NCBI GenBank assembly: GCA_030916835.1
Contig: JAUPWA010000001.1
Location: 1-17,089 of the forward strand
Source of the DNA: Patescibacteria group bacterium
Lineage (GTDB): Bacteria > Patescibacteriota > Minisyncoccia > Phycocordibacterales > SBAW01
Length of the DNA: 17,089 nt
Reading direction: 5' to 3'
The first letter of the stretch is position 1; each line of letters starts with the position of its first letter. This document shows, piece by piece, positions 1 to 6,477 of this stretch. The notes below the pieces were generated by a model. That model worked only from the letters and a program-made list of their open reading frames with translations. It did no database searches and was not told the DNA's origin. Made by a program: the position numbers and the translations under genes.

Positions 1-87
1 AAGGAGGGGGGCGTTGCTGGTTTTCTTGTTGGTCACGCAAGCGCCGACGCTGATGCGTTTAGTGCTCTACTTAAAACACTCGTATGA
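1..87 (+). CDS. tpiA: triosephosphate isomerase, C-terminal fragment (cut by window edge)
   Basis: Frame 1 is open from the first base to a TGA at 85-87 and encodes 28 residues ending GFLVGHASADADAFSALLKT-LV. This matches the end of triosephosphate isomerase, where the phosphate-binding loop normally reads (G)xLVGGASLxxxxF. One loop Gly is His here. The enzyme interconverts dihydroxyacetone phosphate and glyceraldehyde 3-phosphate in cytosolic glycolysis. Its stop overlaps the pgk start as ATGA, so the two genes are probably translationally coupled in one glycolytic operon. Only the tail is visible; the call rests on this motif plus the pgk neighbour. Confidence 0.8.
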   Translation, partial: KEGGVAGFLVGHASADADAFSALLKTLV

Positions 88-1178
88 TCTCGTTGCGCTC
101 AGTTGAAGATGCCTCAGTGCAAGACAAGCGCGTGCTCTTGCGTGTCGACTTTAACGTGCCGATGCAGGATGGGCGCATTACCGATGATACGCGCATCAAA
201 GCAGCGCTCCCTACCATTAAGCTCCTGCTTGATAAAGGTGCAAAAAAAATAACACTCCTTACCCATTTGGGCCGCCCAGATGGCAAAGAAAATGACAAAG
301 ATAGGGTTGCGCCACTGTTTGCGCACCTTGTACCGCATCTTGGGGACGAGGCTTCGCTCGTGGAGATGCATGAAAACGTGCGCTTTGACCCCCGCGAGGA
401 AGCTGGTGACGAAGGTTTTGCAAAAGAGCTTGCCGCGCTTGGTGATATCTACGTAAATGATGCGTTTTCAAATTCGCACAGAGCGCACACCTCTATGGTT
501 GCGCTGCCAAAATTGCTACCAAGCTATGCGGGCCTGCAGCTCTTAAGTGAGGTGGCGCATATTAGCGAGGCGCTGACACCACCTAAAAACAGTCTCGCAA
601 TAGTAGGAGGAGCGAAGTTTGAAACAAAAGAGCCACTCTTGGAAAAGTTGCTTGAGCACTACGGCACGGTGCTTTTGGGTGGCGCACTTGCTAACGATAT
701 GCTTAAGGTGCGAGGCACGCCCATTGGGCGCTCAATGGTATCAGCTACTCCTGTGCCAGATGTCATGGCCGCAGATGAACGCATCGTCATACCAACCGAT
801 GTTATGGTCGAGTGCGAAAACAATCAGCGCCGCACCGCATATACAGCAGATGTGCGCTCGGACGAACGGATTATGGACATTGGGCCTAACACTGCTGAGG
901 TATGGGCAAGTATGATACACGCTAGCGACTTCGTGCTTTGGAATGGACCCACTGGTGTGTTTGAAAAAGGGTTTACCGAGGGGACACAAAAGCTCGCAAC
1001 AGCCATCGTTGAGGCTGGTTGTAGGGCTGTCTTGGGTGGTGGCGACACTGCCGCTGCTCTTGCGAGCTTTCAATTTGATACGGGGCGTATTTTTGTGTCG
1101 ACAGGCGGGGGCGCTATGCTCGAGTTTCTCGCCAACGGTGGCACGCTCCCGGCTCTTGAGGTGCTGAAAGGTAACTAA
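84..1178 (+). CDS. pgk: phosphoglycerate kinase
   Basis: This 364-residue protein is phosphoglycerate kinase, which makes ATP from ADP and 1,3-bisphosphoglycerate in glycolysis. Visible family motifs, in order: RVDFNVP (20-26) with RITDDTRI, THLGRPDG (60-67), ENVRF (97-101), NDAFSNSHRAHTSM (125-138, usually NDAFGxxHRAHAS), GGAKFETKEPLLEKLL (175-190), DIGPNTAEVW (265-274), LWNGPTGVFE (285-294), GGGDTAAAL (318-326) and STGGGAMLEFL (339-349). It is somewhat shorter than the usual ~390-400 residues but has both lobes and the nucleotide-binding GGGD and STGGGA loops. ATG84 overlaps the tpiA stop by 4 bp and has no Shine-Dalgarno site, which suggests translational coupling. Its TAA directly abuts the stop of the convergent HIT gene. 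Confidence 0.97.
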   Translation: MISLRSVEDASVQDKRVLLRVDFNVPMQDGRITDDTRIKAALPTIKLLLDKGAKKITLLTHLGRPDGKENDKDRVAPLFAHLVPHLGDEASLVEMHENVRFDPREEAGDEGFAKELAALGDIYVNDAFSNSHRAHTSMVALPKLLPSYAGLQLLSEVAHISEALTPPKNSLAIVGGAKFETKEPLLEKLLEHYGTVLLGGALANDMLKVRGTPIGRSMVSATPVPDVMAADERIVIPTDVMVECENNQRRTAYTADVRSDERIMDIGPNTAEVWASMIHASDFVLWNGPTGVFEKGFTEGTQKLATAIVEAGCRAVLGGGDTAAALASFQFDTGRIFVSTGGGAMLEFLANGGTLPALEVLKGN

Positions 1179-1511
1179 TTACAGCTCGTGCGCTTTTGGT
1201 TCACCGAGTTTTTGAGGGACAAGGTGCACATGAGTGTGTGGGACATCTGTCCCAACAATACCAAGTCGTACATAATCCGCGGCCTGTGATACTTTTAGAT
1301 CTCGAGCGATTTTGCGTGCAACGCGAAAGAGATCATCCCCAACTTGATCTGGCACATCTTGAAACCATGGGTAGTGTTCCTTTGGGATAACGAGTGTGTG
1401 ACCAGGAGCTTTTGGGTGAATATCAAGAAACGCGACCACCTTTTCATCTTCATAGACCTTGTCAGCGGGGATTTGGCCTGCCGCAATTTTGCAAAATATA
1501 CAATTTTCCAT
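1179..1511 (-). CDS. HIT family (histidine triad) hydrolase
   Basis: This 110-residue protein is a HIT-family nucleotide hydrolase of the Hint/HinT type, which typically cleaves adenosine phosphoramidates or related nucleotidyl conjugates in the cytosol. It starts MENCIFCKI, with a CxxC pair at residues 4 and 7 that in some bacterial HIT proteins helps bind zinc. It ends with the signature PHTHVHLVP (91-99), whose middle His (94) is the expected nucleophile. Length and motif order are typical. I chose ATG at 1511 over an in-frame TTG at 1517 because a TATACT -10 box ends 7 bases before this ATG, which implies a leaderless transcript. It is divergent from recJ across 24 bp and convergent with pgk, stops adjacent with no room for a terminator. 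The cellular substrate cannot be deduced. Confidence 0.93.
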   Translation of the reverse strand: MENCIFCKIAAGQIPADKVYEDEKVVAFLDIHPKAPGHTLVIPKEHYPWFQDVPDQVGDDLFRVARKIARDLKVSQAADYVRLGIVGTDVPHTHVHLVPQKLGEPKAHEL

Positions 1512-1518
1512 ACGCAAC

Positions 1519-1528
1519 AGTATATACT
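1519..1528. promoter_or_regulatory. palindromic bidirectional -10 element for the HIT gene and recJ
   Basis: AGTATATACT is a perfect 10-bp palindrome. It supplies TATACT on the plus strand (1523-1528) and TATACT on the minus strand (1524-1519). Each hexamer is followed by exactly 7 bases and then the ATG of recJ (1536) or of the HIT gene (1511), so the layout is symmetric about 1523.5. With normal -10 to start-site spacing both mRNAs would begin at or next to the A of the ATG. No convincing -35 is visible on either side. Confidence 0.6.
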
Positions 1529-1535
1529 ACTGGGG

Positions 1536-3230
1536 ATGAAATCCTACCGAGTGCGCGATGGGGCTCCCGAGGAGGTACGTTCAGCGCTTAGTGTGCACTC
1601 GACTCTACTTCAAGATCTACTCTTTGCTCGTGGTATACACAATCTTGAGGCGGCGGAGCACTTTTTGTACCCTGAGTTTGAGCGCGACTCGCATGACCCG
1701 TTTTTGCTCCCCGATATGGAAAAGTCGGTTGAACGCATTATTGCAGCAGTGCGTTTGGGTGAAAAAGTGTCAGTGTGGAGCGACTACGACTGCGACGGAG
1801 TGCCGGGTGGGGTGATGCTCACCGATTTTTTGCGCAAGATTGGGCTCGAGGTCATACACTACATCCCGCACCGGCACAAAGAAGGGTATGGGATGAATGC
1901 GGGCGGTATCGACGAGCTGCATGCAGCGGGCGTTACACTCATTATTACTATTGATCTTGGTACAACCGAGCACGAACCGATTGCCTACGCAAAGAGTAAG
2001 GGGATTGATGTTATCGTGACCGACCACCACCTCGTGCACGACATGGCAGATTTGCCCGGGGCGCTCGCCATTGTGAACCCGAAGCGACCCGATAGCACAT
2101 ATCCATTTGATGGTCTGTGTGGTGCGGGAGTGGCGTGGAAGTTGGTGCAAGGTATTCTTGCGCGCGAGCGATTTAATCTACCGCCCGGAGCGGAAAAATG
2201 GTATCTCGACCTAGTGGGGCTCGCGACCCTTTCAGACATGGTGCCACTGGTGGATGAAAACCGTATGCTCGCGCGCTTTGGGCTTTTGGTGATGCGTAAA
2301 AACAGGCGGCCAGGTATCGCACAACTCCTTTCTCTCTTGCTTATTAAGCCCTCGATGCTGACCGAGGATGATGTTGGCTTCATGATCACGCCGCGCATCA
2401 ACGCTGCTTCACGCATGGACTCGCCCGACTTAGCAGCAAAGCTGCTTGCCACTAAAGATTGGGGCGAGGCATTCGTGCTGGCCCAAAAACTCAATACTAT
2501 TAATGATGAGCGCAAAGGCCTTGTGGCCTCAATCGTTAAAGAGGTGAATAAGCGCATAGCGCAAAACGAGCACGATGCTGAGAGCCCCGTCATCGTTATG
2601 GGTAGCCCCAATTGGCGCCCAGGCGTCTTGGGCCTTGTTGCCAACTCGCTCATGCAAGCAAGTGGCAAACCTGTGTTTATTTGGGGGCGCGAAGGGGGAG
2701 AACTCTTGCGTGGCTCGTGCCGCTCAAACGGCATGGTGAGTGTGGTCGACATTATGCAGGGCGCTGGTGATGTGTTTGACCACTTTGGTGGGCACACCGC
2801 TTCAGGCGGCTTTGCGGTGCGCGAAGAGCGTATCCACGAGTTGGCTGCGCGGCTGCGCGACTCATTTGCCAAGTTGCCACAAGCTGCAGCGGCACCCGAG
2901 GTGTTTGTCGACAGGCAACTGAGTGTGGCAGAGATACGCCAAGCCCACAAAGAGCTCAGCATACTTTCACCCTTTGGTATAGAAAATCAAAAACCGCTGT
3001 TTCTCTTCCCACAGGTTTCGGTCTCGTCGGTCCGTACGTTTGGCAAAGCAAAAGATCATGTAGAACTAAAACTTGAGCGCGAGGGGGATGAAATTTCTGG
3101 CGTTACGTTTTTTAGCACACCCGACTCGTACCAAAAGCCGGTGAAGGCAGGGGACAGGGCAGATGTTGTTGGCCATATCGAAACCGACTGGAAGGGTGGG
3201 CCCCGCTTGCGCATCGTGGATGTGATTTAA
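1536..3230 (+). CDS. recJ: single-stranded-DNA-specific exonuclease RecJ
   Basis: This 564-residue DHH-family phosphoesterase is a 5'-3' single-strand DNA exonuclease acting in recombination and mismatch/base-excision repair. Visible: DYDCDG (83-88; family DYDADG), ITIDLG (137-142), TDHH (162-165), the NP(K)RPDSTYPFDGLCGAGVAW block, LATLSDMVPL, and the DHHA1-domain GGHTASGGF (418-426). A C-terminal OB-like domain follows with a conserved DRQL...LSPFGIENQKPLF stretch. Length fits RecJ (~570). The open frame continues upstream to 1344, but that part lies antisense over the HIT gene, while ATG1536 sits 7 bases after a TATACT box, so I start there. It has no Shine-Dalgarno site and is probably leaderless. 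Its TAA overlaps the rnhA start (TAATG), implying an operon with rnhA and comEC. Confidence 0.95.
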   Translation: MKSYRVRDGAPEEVRSALSVHSTLLQDLLFARGIHNLEAAEHFLYPEFERDSHDPFLLPDMEKSVERIIAAVRLGEKVSVWSDYDCDGVPGGVMLTDFLRKIGLEVIHYIPHRHKEGYGMNAGGIDELHAAGVTLIITIDLGTTEHEPIAYAKSKGIDVIVTDHHLVHDMADLPGALAIVNPKRPDSTYPFDGLCGAGVAWKLVQGILARERFNLPPGAEKWYLDLVGLATLSDMVPLVDENRMLARFGLLVMRKNRRPGIAQLLSLLLIKPSMLTEDDVGFMITPRINAASRMDSPDLAAKLLATKDWGEAFVLAQKLNTINDERKGLVASIVKEVNKRIAQNEHDAESPVIVMGSPNWRPGVLGLVANSLMQASGKPVFIWGREGGELLRGSCRSNGMVSVVDIMQGAGDVFDHFGGHTASGGFAVREERIHELAARLRDSFAKLPQAAAAPEVFVDRQLSVAEIRQAHKELSILSPFGIENQKPLFLFPQVSVSSVRTFGKAKDHVELKLEREGDEISGVTFFSTPDSYQKPVKAGDRADVVGHIETDWKGGPRLRIVDVI

Positions 3231-3946
3231 TGGATAGGATGGAAAACACCACAGTTATTTTTGCAGATGGGGCATCAAAGGGGAACCCGGGCCCCGGTGG
3301 GTGGGGTGCACTCGTTGCCTTTGAGGGCCGTGTTGAGGAGTTTGGTGGTGCAGAGGATCACACCACTAATAACCGCATGGAGCTCACTGCAGCACTGCGC
3401 GCTCTTGAGGAGGCAGCAAAACATGAGGCTGCAAGCGTGGTCGTGCATACCGATTCGTCGTATGTAATCAACGGCATTACCAAATGGGTCAAGGGGTGGA
3501 AGGTGCGCGGCTGGGTAACTAAAGAGGGTAAGCCGGTCCTTAATCGCGACCTGTGGGAATTATTAGATGATGCAGTACAGGCGCTTGATACCAAGGTGCA
3601 GTGGAAGCATGTTGGCGGGCATGTTGGAGTGGCGGGTAACGAGCGTGTGGATGCAATTGCCTCGTCGTTTGCTGAGGGGAGCCCAGCTGAACTTTTTTCA
3701 GGAAGTCGCAGTAGCTATACGCACGATATAGAAAATATTTCGCACGATGAAACCAAACTAGCTGACCGCTCCAAGAGCCGTTCACGCTCAAGCGCAAAAG
3801 CGTATTCATACGTGAGTCTCGTTGATGGGGAGGTGATGACCCACAAAACGTGGGGTGAGTGCGAAGCGCGAGTCAAAGGCAAAATGGCCCGCTTCAAAAA
3901 AGCACTTTCACCGCGCGAAGTGGCTAGTGTCTTTGCTGAGTTTTAA
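3230..3946 (+). CDS. rnhA: ribonuclease HI with C-terminal hybrid-binding (viroplasmin-like) domain
   Basis: This 238-residue protein degrades the RNA strand of RNA-DNA hybrids. Residues 7-145 are a full RNase HI domain: FADGASKGNPGPGGWG with catalytic Asp13, NNRMELTAAL with Glu51, HTDSSYVI with Asp75, the basic KWVKGWKVRGW region, and KHVGGHVGVAGNERVDAIA with His131 and Asp141, so DEDD plus His is complete. A Ser-rich linker (about 150-188) leads to residues 190-238, which carry TWGECEARVKG..ARFKK. That is the pattern of the RNase H1 hybrid-binding domain, normally found at the N-terminus. ATG3230 overlaps the recJ stop by one base; ATG3239 (MENTTVIF) is an alternative start. The gene lies in a recJ-rnhA-comEC operon. 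The catalytic call is firm and the extra domain likely. Confidence 0.95.
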   Translation: MDRMENTTVIFADGASKGNPGPGGWGALVAFEGRVEEFGGAEDHTTNNRMELTAALRALEEAAKHEAASVVVHTDSSYVINGITKWVKGWKVRGWVTKEGKPVLNRDLWELLDDAVQALDTKVQWKHVGGHVGVAGNERVDAIASSFAEGSPAELFSGSRSSYTHDIENISHDETKLADRSKSRSRSSAKAYSYVSLVDGEVMTHKTWGECEARVKGKMARFKKALSPREVASVFAEF

Positions 3947-3974
3947 AAATCCTAACCTTTGGTACTGTGCCGCC

Positions 3975-5474
3975 ATGGGCGGCACACTTTTGTATGGTGC
4001 CTGTGGAGCTTTTGCAGCGGGAGTTGCGGTTGCGCTACTGACCCCCGTTTCGTACATTTTTGCTTTTTTTGTGTTTGCGCTTGGAATAGCACTTCTATTT
4101 TTTAAACGGTCAAACCTCTTCATTCTTCTCGCAATAACACTTGTTGCGTTTGGGGTGGGTGTTGTGCGTACAAACTATTCGCTCCAGCAAGCTGATGCGC
4201 AAATGTTGCCAAACTATATAGGTACTAACGTTGCGCTAACTGGGCGAGTTGTAGAAGACCCACACAGGAGCGACTCGATGACTCGAGCGGTACTTGATGA
4301 TATCTCTATTGATGGTGAATCAGTTTCAGGAAGGTTGCTTATAGTGCTTCCTGCAGACAGTGCTGTTTCATATAACGACCAACTTTTTGTTCAAGGAAAA
4401 TTGAAAGCGCCCGAAGCATTTGAAACGCAAACAGGGCATACGTTTGATTATCCAAACTATTTGCGCGCCCAGGGGATACGGGCGCATATGTCCTACGCAA
4501 AATTGCTGGATACAAAACCAAGTGGTTTCAGTATGCTCGGCATGCTTTTTTCACTAAAACACGCATTTGAGTATTCGTTGGATATGCTGTTCCCCAATCC
4601 TGATAATGCGCTACTACAGGGGGTGTTGCTTGGTGAAAAGCGTGGCATATCGCAAGACATAACGAATGCATTTATACAAAGTGGTTTGGTGCATATAGTT
4701 GTGCTCTCGGGCTACAACCTCTCTATTGTTGCTGAGGCGGTGTTTCGTACCCTCAGCTTCTTGCCGAGAGCAGCAAGCTTTGGAGTGGGGGGTGCGCTTA
4801 TGGTATTTTTTGCTCTCATGACCGGCGCAGGAGCAGCGACGGTGCGGGCGCTTGTCATGGCGATCATAGCGCTGCTGGCGCGCTACCTTAGACGCCCCCA
4901 TATGGCACTGCGCGCACTGGTCGTTGCAGCAAGTGTGATGATTGTCTGGAATCCACTCGCGCTTTTGTACGACTCGTCATTCATCCTCAGCGTGCTCGCA
5001 ACCTTTGGGCTCATCACGCTCTCACCTTGGGTCGAACAATTGTTGATACGCAAACTACCAGAGTTTGTGCTTCGAAGTCTTGGCGAACAAGTGCGCTCGA
5101 TAGTAGCGACGACCTTAGCGGTCGAAATCTTTGTAGTGCCGGCGCTACTCTACTTTTCGGGCGTATTGTCGCTCCTCTCACTACCAGCAAACGCACTCGT
5201 GCTCCCGATTATTCCCGCTGCAATGTTGTTTGGGTTTCTTGCGGGCCTCTTGGGTTTGCTCCACCCTTTGCTTGGCTTGCTCCCGGCCTTTATTGCCGAC
5301 GTGCTACTCAAATGGATACTGCTCGTGGCCGCGGTCATCGCATCAATACCACTAAGTTCAGTAACGCTCAGCCAATTCTCACCCTGGTTCCTAATTCTCG
5401 CCTATATTCCACTCACTTGGTTTGCGGTGAAGAAGTATCAATTTACTGTGGCTTCCAGCTTGAGAGAGCGTTGA
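3975..5474 (+). CDS. comEC: ComEC/Rec2-type DNA uptake channel, without metallo-beta-lactamase domain
   Basis: This 499-residue multi-pass membrane protein matches ComEC/Rec2, the channel that passes one DNA strand across the inner membrane during natural competence. The N-terminal ~65 residues form hydrophobic helices. A soluble OB-like part follows (GRVVEDPHR...GRLLIVLP...VQGKLKAPE), then the Competence domain: LLGEKRGISQ, FIQSGLVHIVVLSGYNLSI (family GxxHLxAxSGxH), LMTGAGAATVRALVMA, and a long run of helices to the C-terminus. The metallo-beta-lactamase-like nuclease domain of full-length ComEC is absent. I chose ATG3975 because an upstream in-frame GTG (3855) lies inside rnhA and precedes a non-hydrophobic basic stretch. 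The gene follows rnhA by 28 bp and its 3' end overlaps the convergent superoxide dismutase gene by 32 bp. The exact start is uncertain. Confidence 0.88.
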   Translation: MGGTLLYGACGAFAAGVAVALLTPVSYIFAFFVFALGIALLFFKRSNLFILLAITLVAFGVGVVRTNYSLQQADAQMLPNYIGTNVALTGRVVEDPHRSDSMTRAVLDDISIDGESVSGRLLIVLPADSAVSYNDQLFVQGKLKAPEAFETQTGHTFDYPNYLRAQGIRAHMSYAKLLDTKPSGFSMLGMLFSLKHAFEYSLDMLFPNPDNALLQGVLLGEKRGISQDITNAFIQSGLVHIVVLSGYNLSIVAEAVFRTLSFLPRAASFGVGGALMVFFALMTGAGAATVRALVMAIIALLARYLRRPHMALRALVVAASVMIVWNPLALLYDSSFILSVLATFGLITLSPWVEQLLIRKLPEFVLRSLGEQVRSIVATTLAVEIFVVPALLYFSGVLSLLSLPANALVLPIIPAAMLFGFLAGLLGLLHPLLGLLPAFIADVLLKWILLVAAVIASIPLSSVTLSQFSPWFLILAYIPLTWFAVKKYQFTVASSLRER

Positions 5475-6048
5475 AGCGCTTTTCGATGACGGACCAGTTG
5501 AGGTTTTTGAAGAAGGCATCAATATATTTGCCTTTGCCGGTTGCGCCATAGTCGAGGAGGAAGGCGTGTTCCCACACATCAAGTGCAAGAACTATTGGTA
5601 GGGTAACGAAGTGTCCTTGGTGCTGCTCGCCGCTAAAGCCGGCAAGAAATTGCTGAGCATGAGCATCCCAGTACAGCATCGCCCAGCCGGGCCCGCGCAT
5701 GTTGCCGATGCTTCTAAAATATTCCAAAAAATATTCCACCTTGTGGTATTCCTTTTCAAATTGCTTTGCGAGTGGACCCTCGGGCGTAAGTGGAGAAGCT
5801 CCACCCTCAAGCTGCTCGAAGTAGTATTCATGTAGCCGCATGCCATCAAATTCAAACGAGCGGCGACGGATGAGTTCACTAAGGGCATGCGCATGCTTTT
5901 CTGAGTCTTTTGCATACTCCGGCAAGAGTGCGGACATTGCATTAAAATTTTTTACATATCCAGCGTAGAGTGCGAGGTGCTGATCAACAGAGGTTTTGGA
6001 GAGGCCATCCATCTCGGGGAGCACAAAGGTTCTTGCTTCGTATGCCAT
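5443..6048 (-). CDS. Fe/Mn-family superoxide dismutase (divergent)
   Basis: This 201-residue protein fits the iron/manganese superoxide dismutase family, which converts superoxide to peroxide and oxygen. All four likely metal ligands are seen: His24 in DQHLALYAGYV, His73 in RLHEYYFE, and Asp157 and His161 in LDVWEHAFLLDY. Other family features are the gateway Tyr31, GPGWAMLYWD (119-128), and the C-terminal YIDAFFKNLNWSVIEKRF. It departs from the classical family in the first helix, where the usual HxxKHHxTYV is one residue shorter and lacks the second-sphere His pair, and in the second-sphere Gln region (EQHQGHF, 141-147). Metal preference cannot be read safely. The 3' end overlaps comEC. There is no signal peptide, so it is cytosolic. 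Confidence 0.88.
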   Translation of the reverse strand: MAYEARTFVLPEMDGLSKTSVDQHLALYAGYVKNFNAMSALLPEYAKDSEKHAHALSELIRRRSFEFDGMRLHEYYFEQLEGGASPLTPEGPLAKQFEKEYHKVEYFLEYFRSIGNMRGPGWAMLYWDAHAQQFLAGFSGEQHQGHFVTLPIVLALDVWEHAFLLDYGATGKGKYIDAFFKNLNWSVIEKRFNALSSWKPQ

Positions 6049-6077
6049 GGTATTTTTCGTGATGAATAAGTATTCCT

Positions 6078-6086
6078 ATACTACCA
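6078..6086 (-). promoter_or_regulatory. probable extended -10 promoter of the superoxide dismutase gene
   Basis: On the minus strand TGG-TAGTAT forms an extended -10 box, ending about 29 bases before the ATG at 6048. No good -35 is visible. The TGG extension recurs at other promoters in this window. Confidence 0.4.
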
Positions 6087-6106
6087 CTTCCCCTAATGAA
6101 TACAGA

Positions 6107-6134
6107 AAGAACCCCGCGGGGTCGTGGGGTTCTT
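6107..6134 (-). terminator. rho-independent terminator of rpmB
   Basis: AAGAACCCC (6107-6115) pairs with GGGGTTCTT (6126-6134), giving a 9-bp stem and 10-base loop. On the minus strand it is followed by TCTGT, so the T-run is modest. It lies 44 bp after the rpmB stop, between rpmB and the superoxide dismutase promoter. Confidence 0.7.
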
Positions 6135-6177
6135 GAGAACAAAGAATATAAAGGGAGGGGAAGGAAAGGAGTTTTGA

Positions 6178-6420
6178 TTAGATAAGCCCAGCGCCCTTGA
6201 GGGTCTTGTAGGCCCCGTTCTTGGCAATAGTCTTAATTGCCTGGGTCGAGAGGGTAAGGGTGATAGTTTTGTTGATTTCAGGGACGAAAATGCGCTTTTT
6301 CTGGAGATTTGGCTGCTTGCGCACCTTACCGGTTGGGTTGAACTTGGTAGCACGAATACGGTTGGAGTAGCCGCCACCAACCTGGGAACCTTTTTTCGTG
6401 ATTGGACAAATTTTAGCCAT
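6178..6420 (-). CDS. rpmB: 50S ribosomal protein L28
   Basis: This 80-residue basic protein (MAKICPITKKGSQVGGGYSN...) matches bacterial L28, a component of the large ribosomal subunit. It shows the N-terminal C-x-I-T-x-K-G segment (usually CxxTGK), the NRIRATKFNPTGKVRKQPNLQKKRIFVPE core corresponding to the family RrFxPNLQkkrv region, and the C-terminal LSTQAIKTIAKNGAYKTL. Only one Cys is present, so the zinc-type CxxC pairs of some L28 proteins are missing. The open frame extends 19 codons upstream, but that stretch has no L28 character and MAKICPIT is the family start, so ATG6420 is used. It is transcribed alone, divergent from the M50 protease, with a terminator downstream. Confidence 0.93.
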   Translation of the reverse strand: MAKICPITKKGSQVGGGYSNRIRATKFNPTGKVRKQPNLQKKRIFVPEINKTITLTLSTQAIKTIAKNGAYKTLKGAGLI

Positions 6421-6449
6421 ATGATTTTGCAGCTTTCTTAAGCTCAGAT

Positions 6450-6477
6450 ATGGTATCATGAAATCCCGGTTATGCAA
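6450..6477. promoter_or_regulatory. overlapping divergent promoters of rpmB and the M50 protease gene
   Basis: Plus strand: TGG-TATCAT (6451-6459) is an extended -10 whose start site would fall a few bases before ATG6472. Minus strand: TGA-TACCAT (6458-6450) is an extended -10, with TTGCAT as -35 (6477-6472) at 16-bp spacing, reading into rpmB. The two -10 boxes occupy almost the same bases on opposite strands. The rpmB -35 coincides with the ATGCAA that starts the protease gene. Confidence 0.5.

Noticed and set aside
1171..1182. GTAA-CTAA-TTAC hairpin at the pgk/HIT junction as a shared terminator
   Set aside because: The stem is only 4 bp and AT-rich, with no adequate T-run; it probably arises from two facing stop codons.
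1344..1535. Upstream extension of recJ by 64 codons
   Set aside because: It is antisense to conserved HIT coding sequence and lies upstream of the TATACT box; RecJ homology begins after ATG1536.
1985..2962. Long open frame of 325 codons on the minus strand inside recJ
   Set aside because: It is Ser/Arg-rich with no family character and lies fully antisense to well-conserved RecJ motifs; long antisense frames are expected with this GC and codon bias.
3855..3974. GTG start for comEC inside rnhA
   Set aside because: The extra 40 residues are basic and are explained as the rnhA hybrid-binding domain read in another frame; the first membrane helix begins after ATG3975.
5027..5551. 174-codon plus-strand frame overlapping comEC
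   Set aside because: It is out of frame with clear ComEC membrane helices and has no recognisable features.
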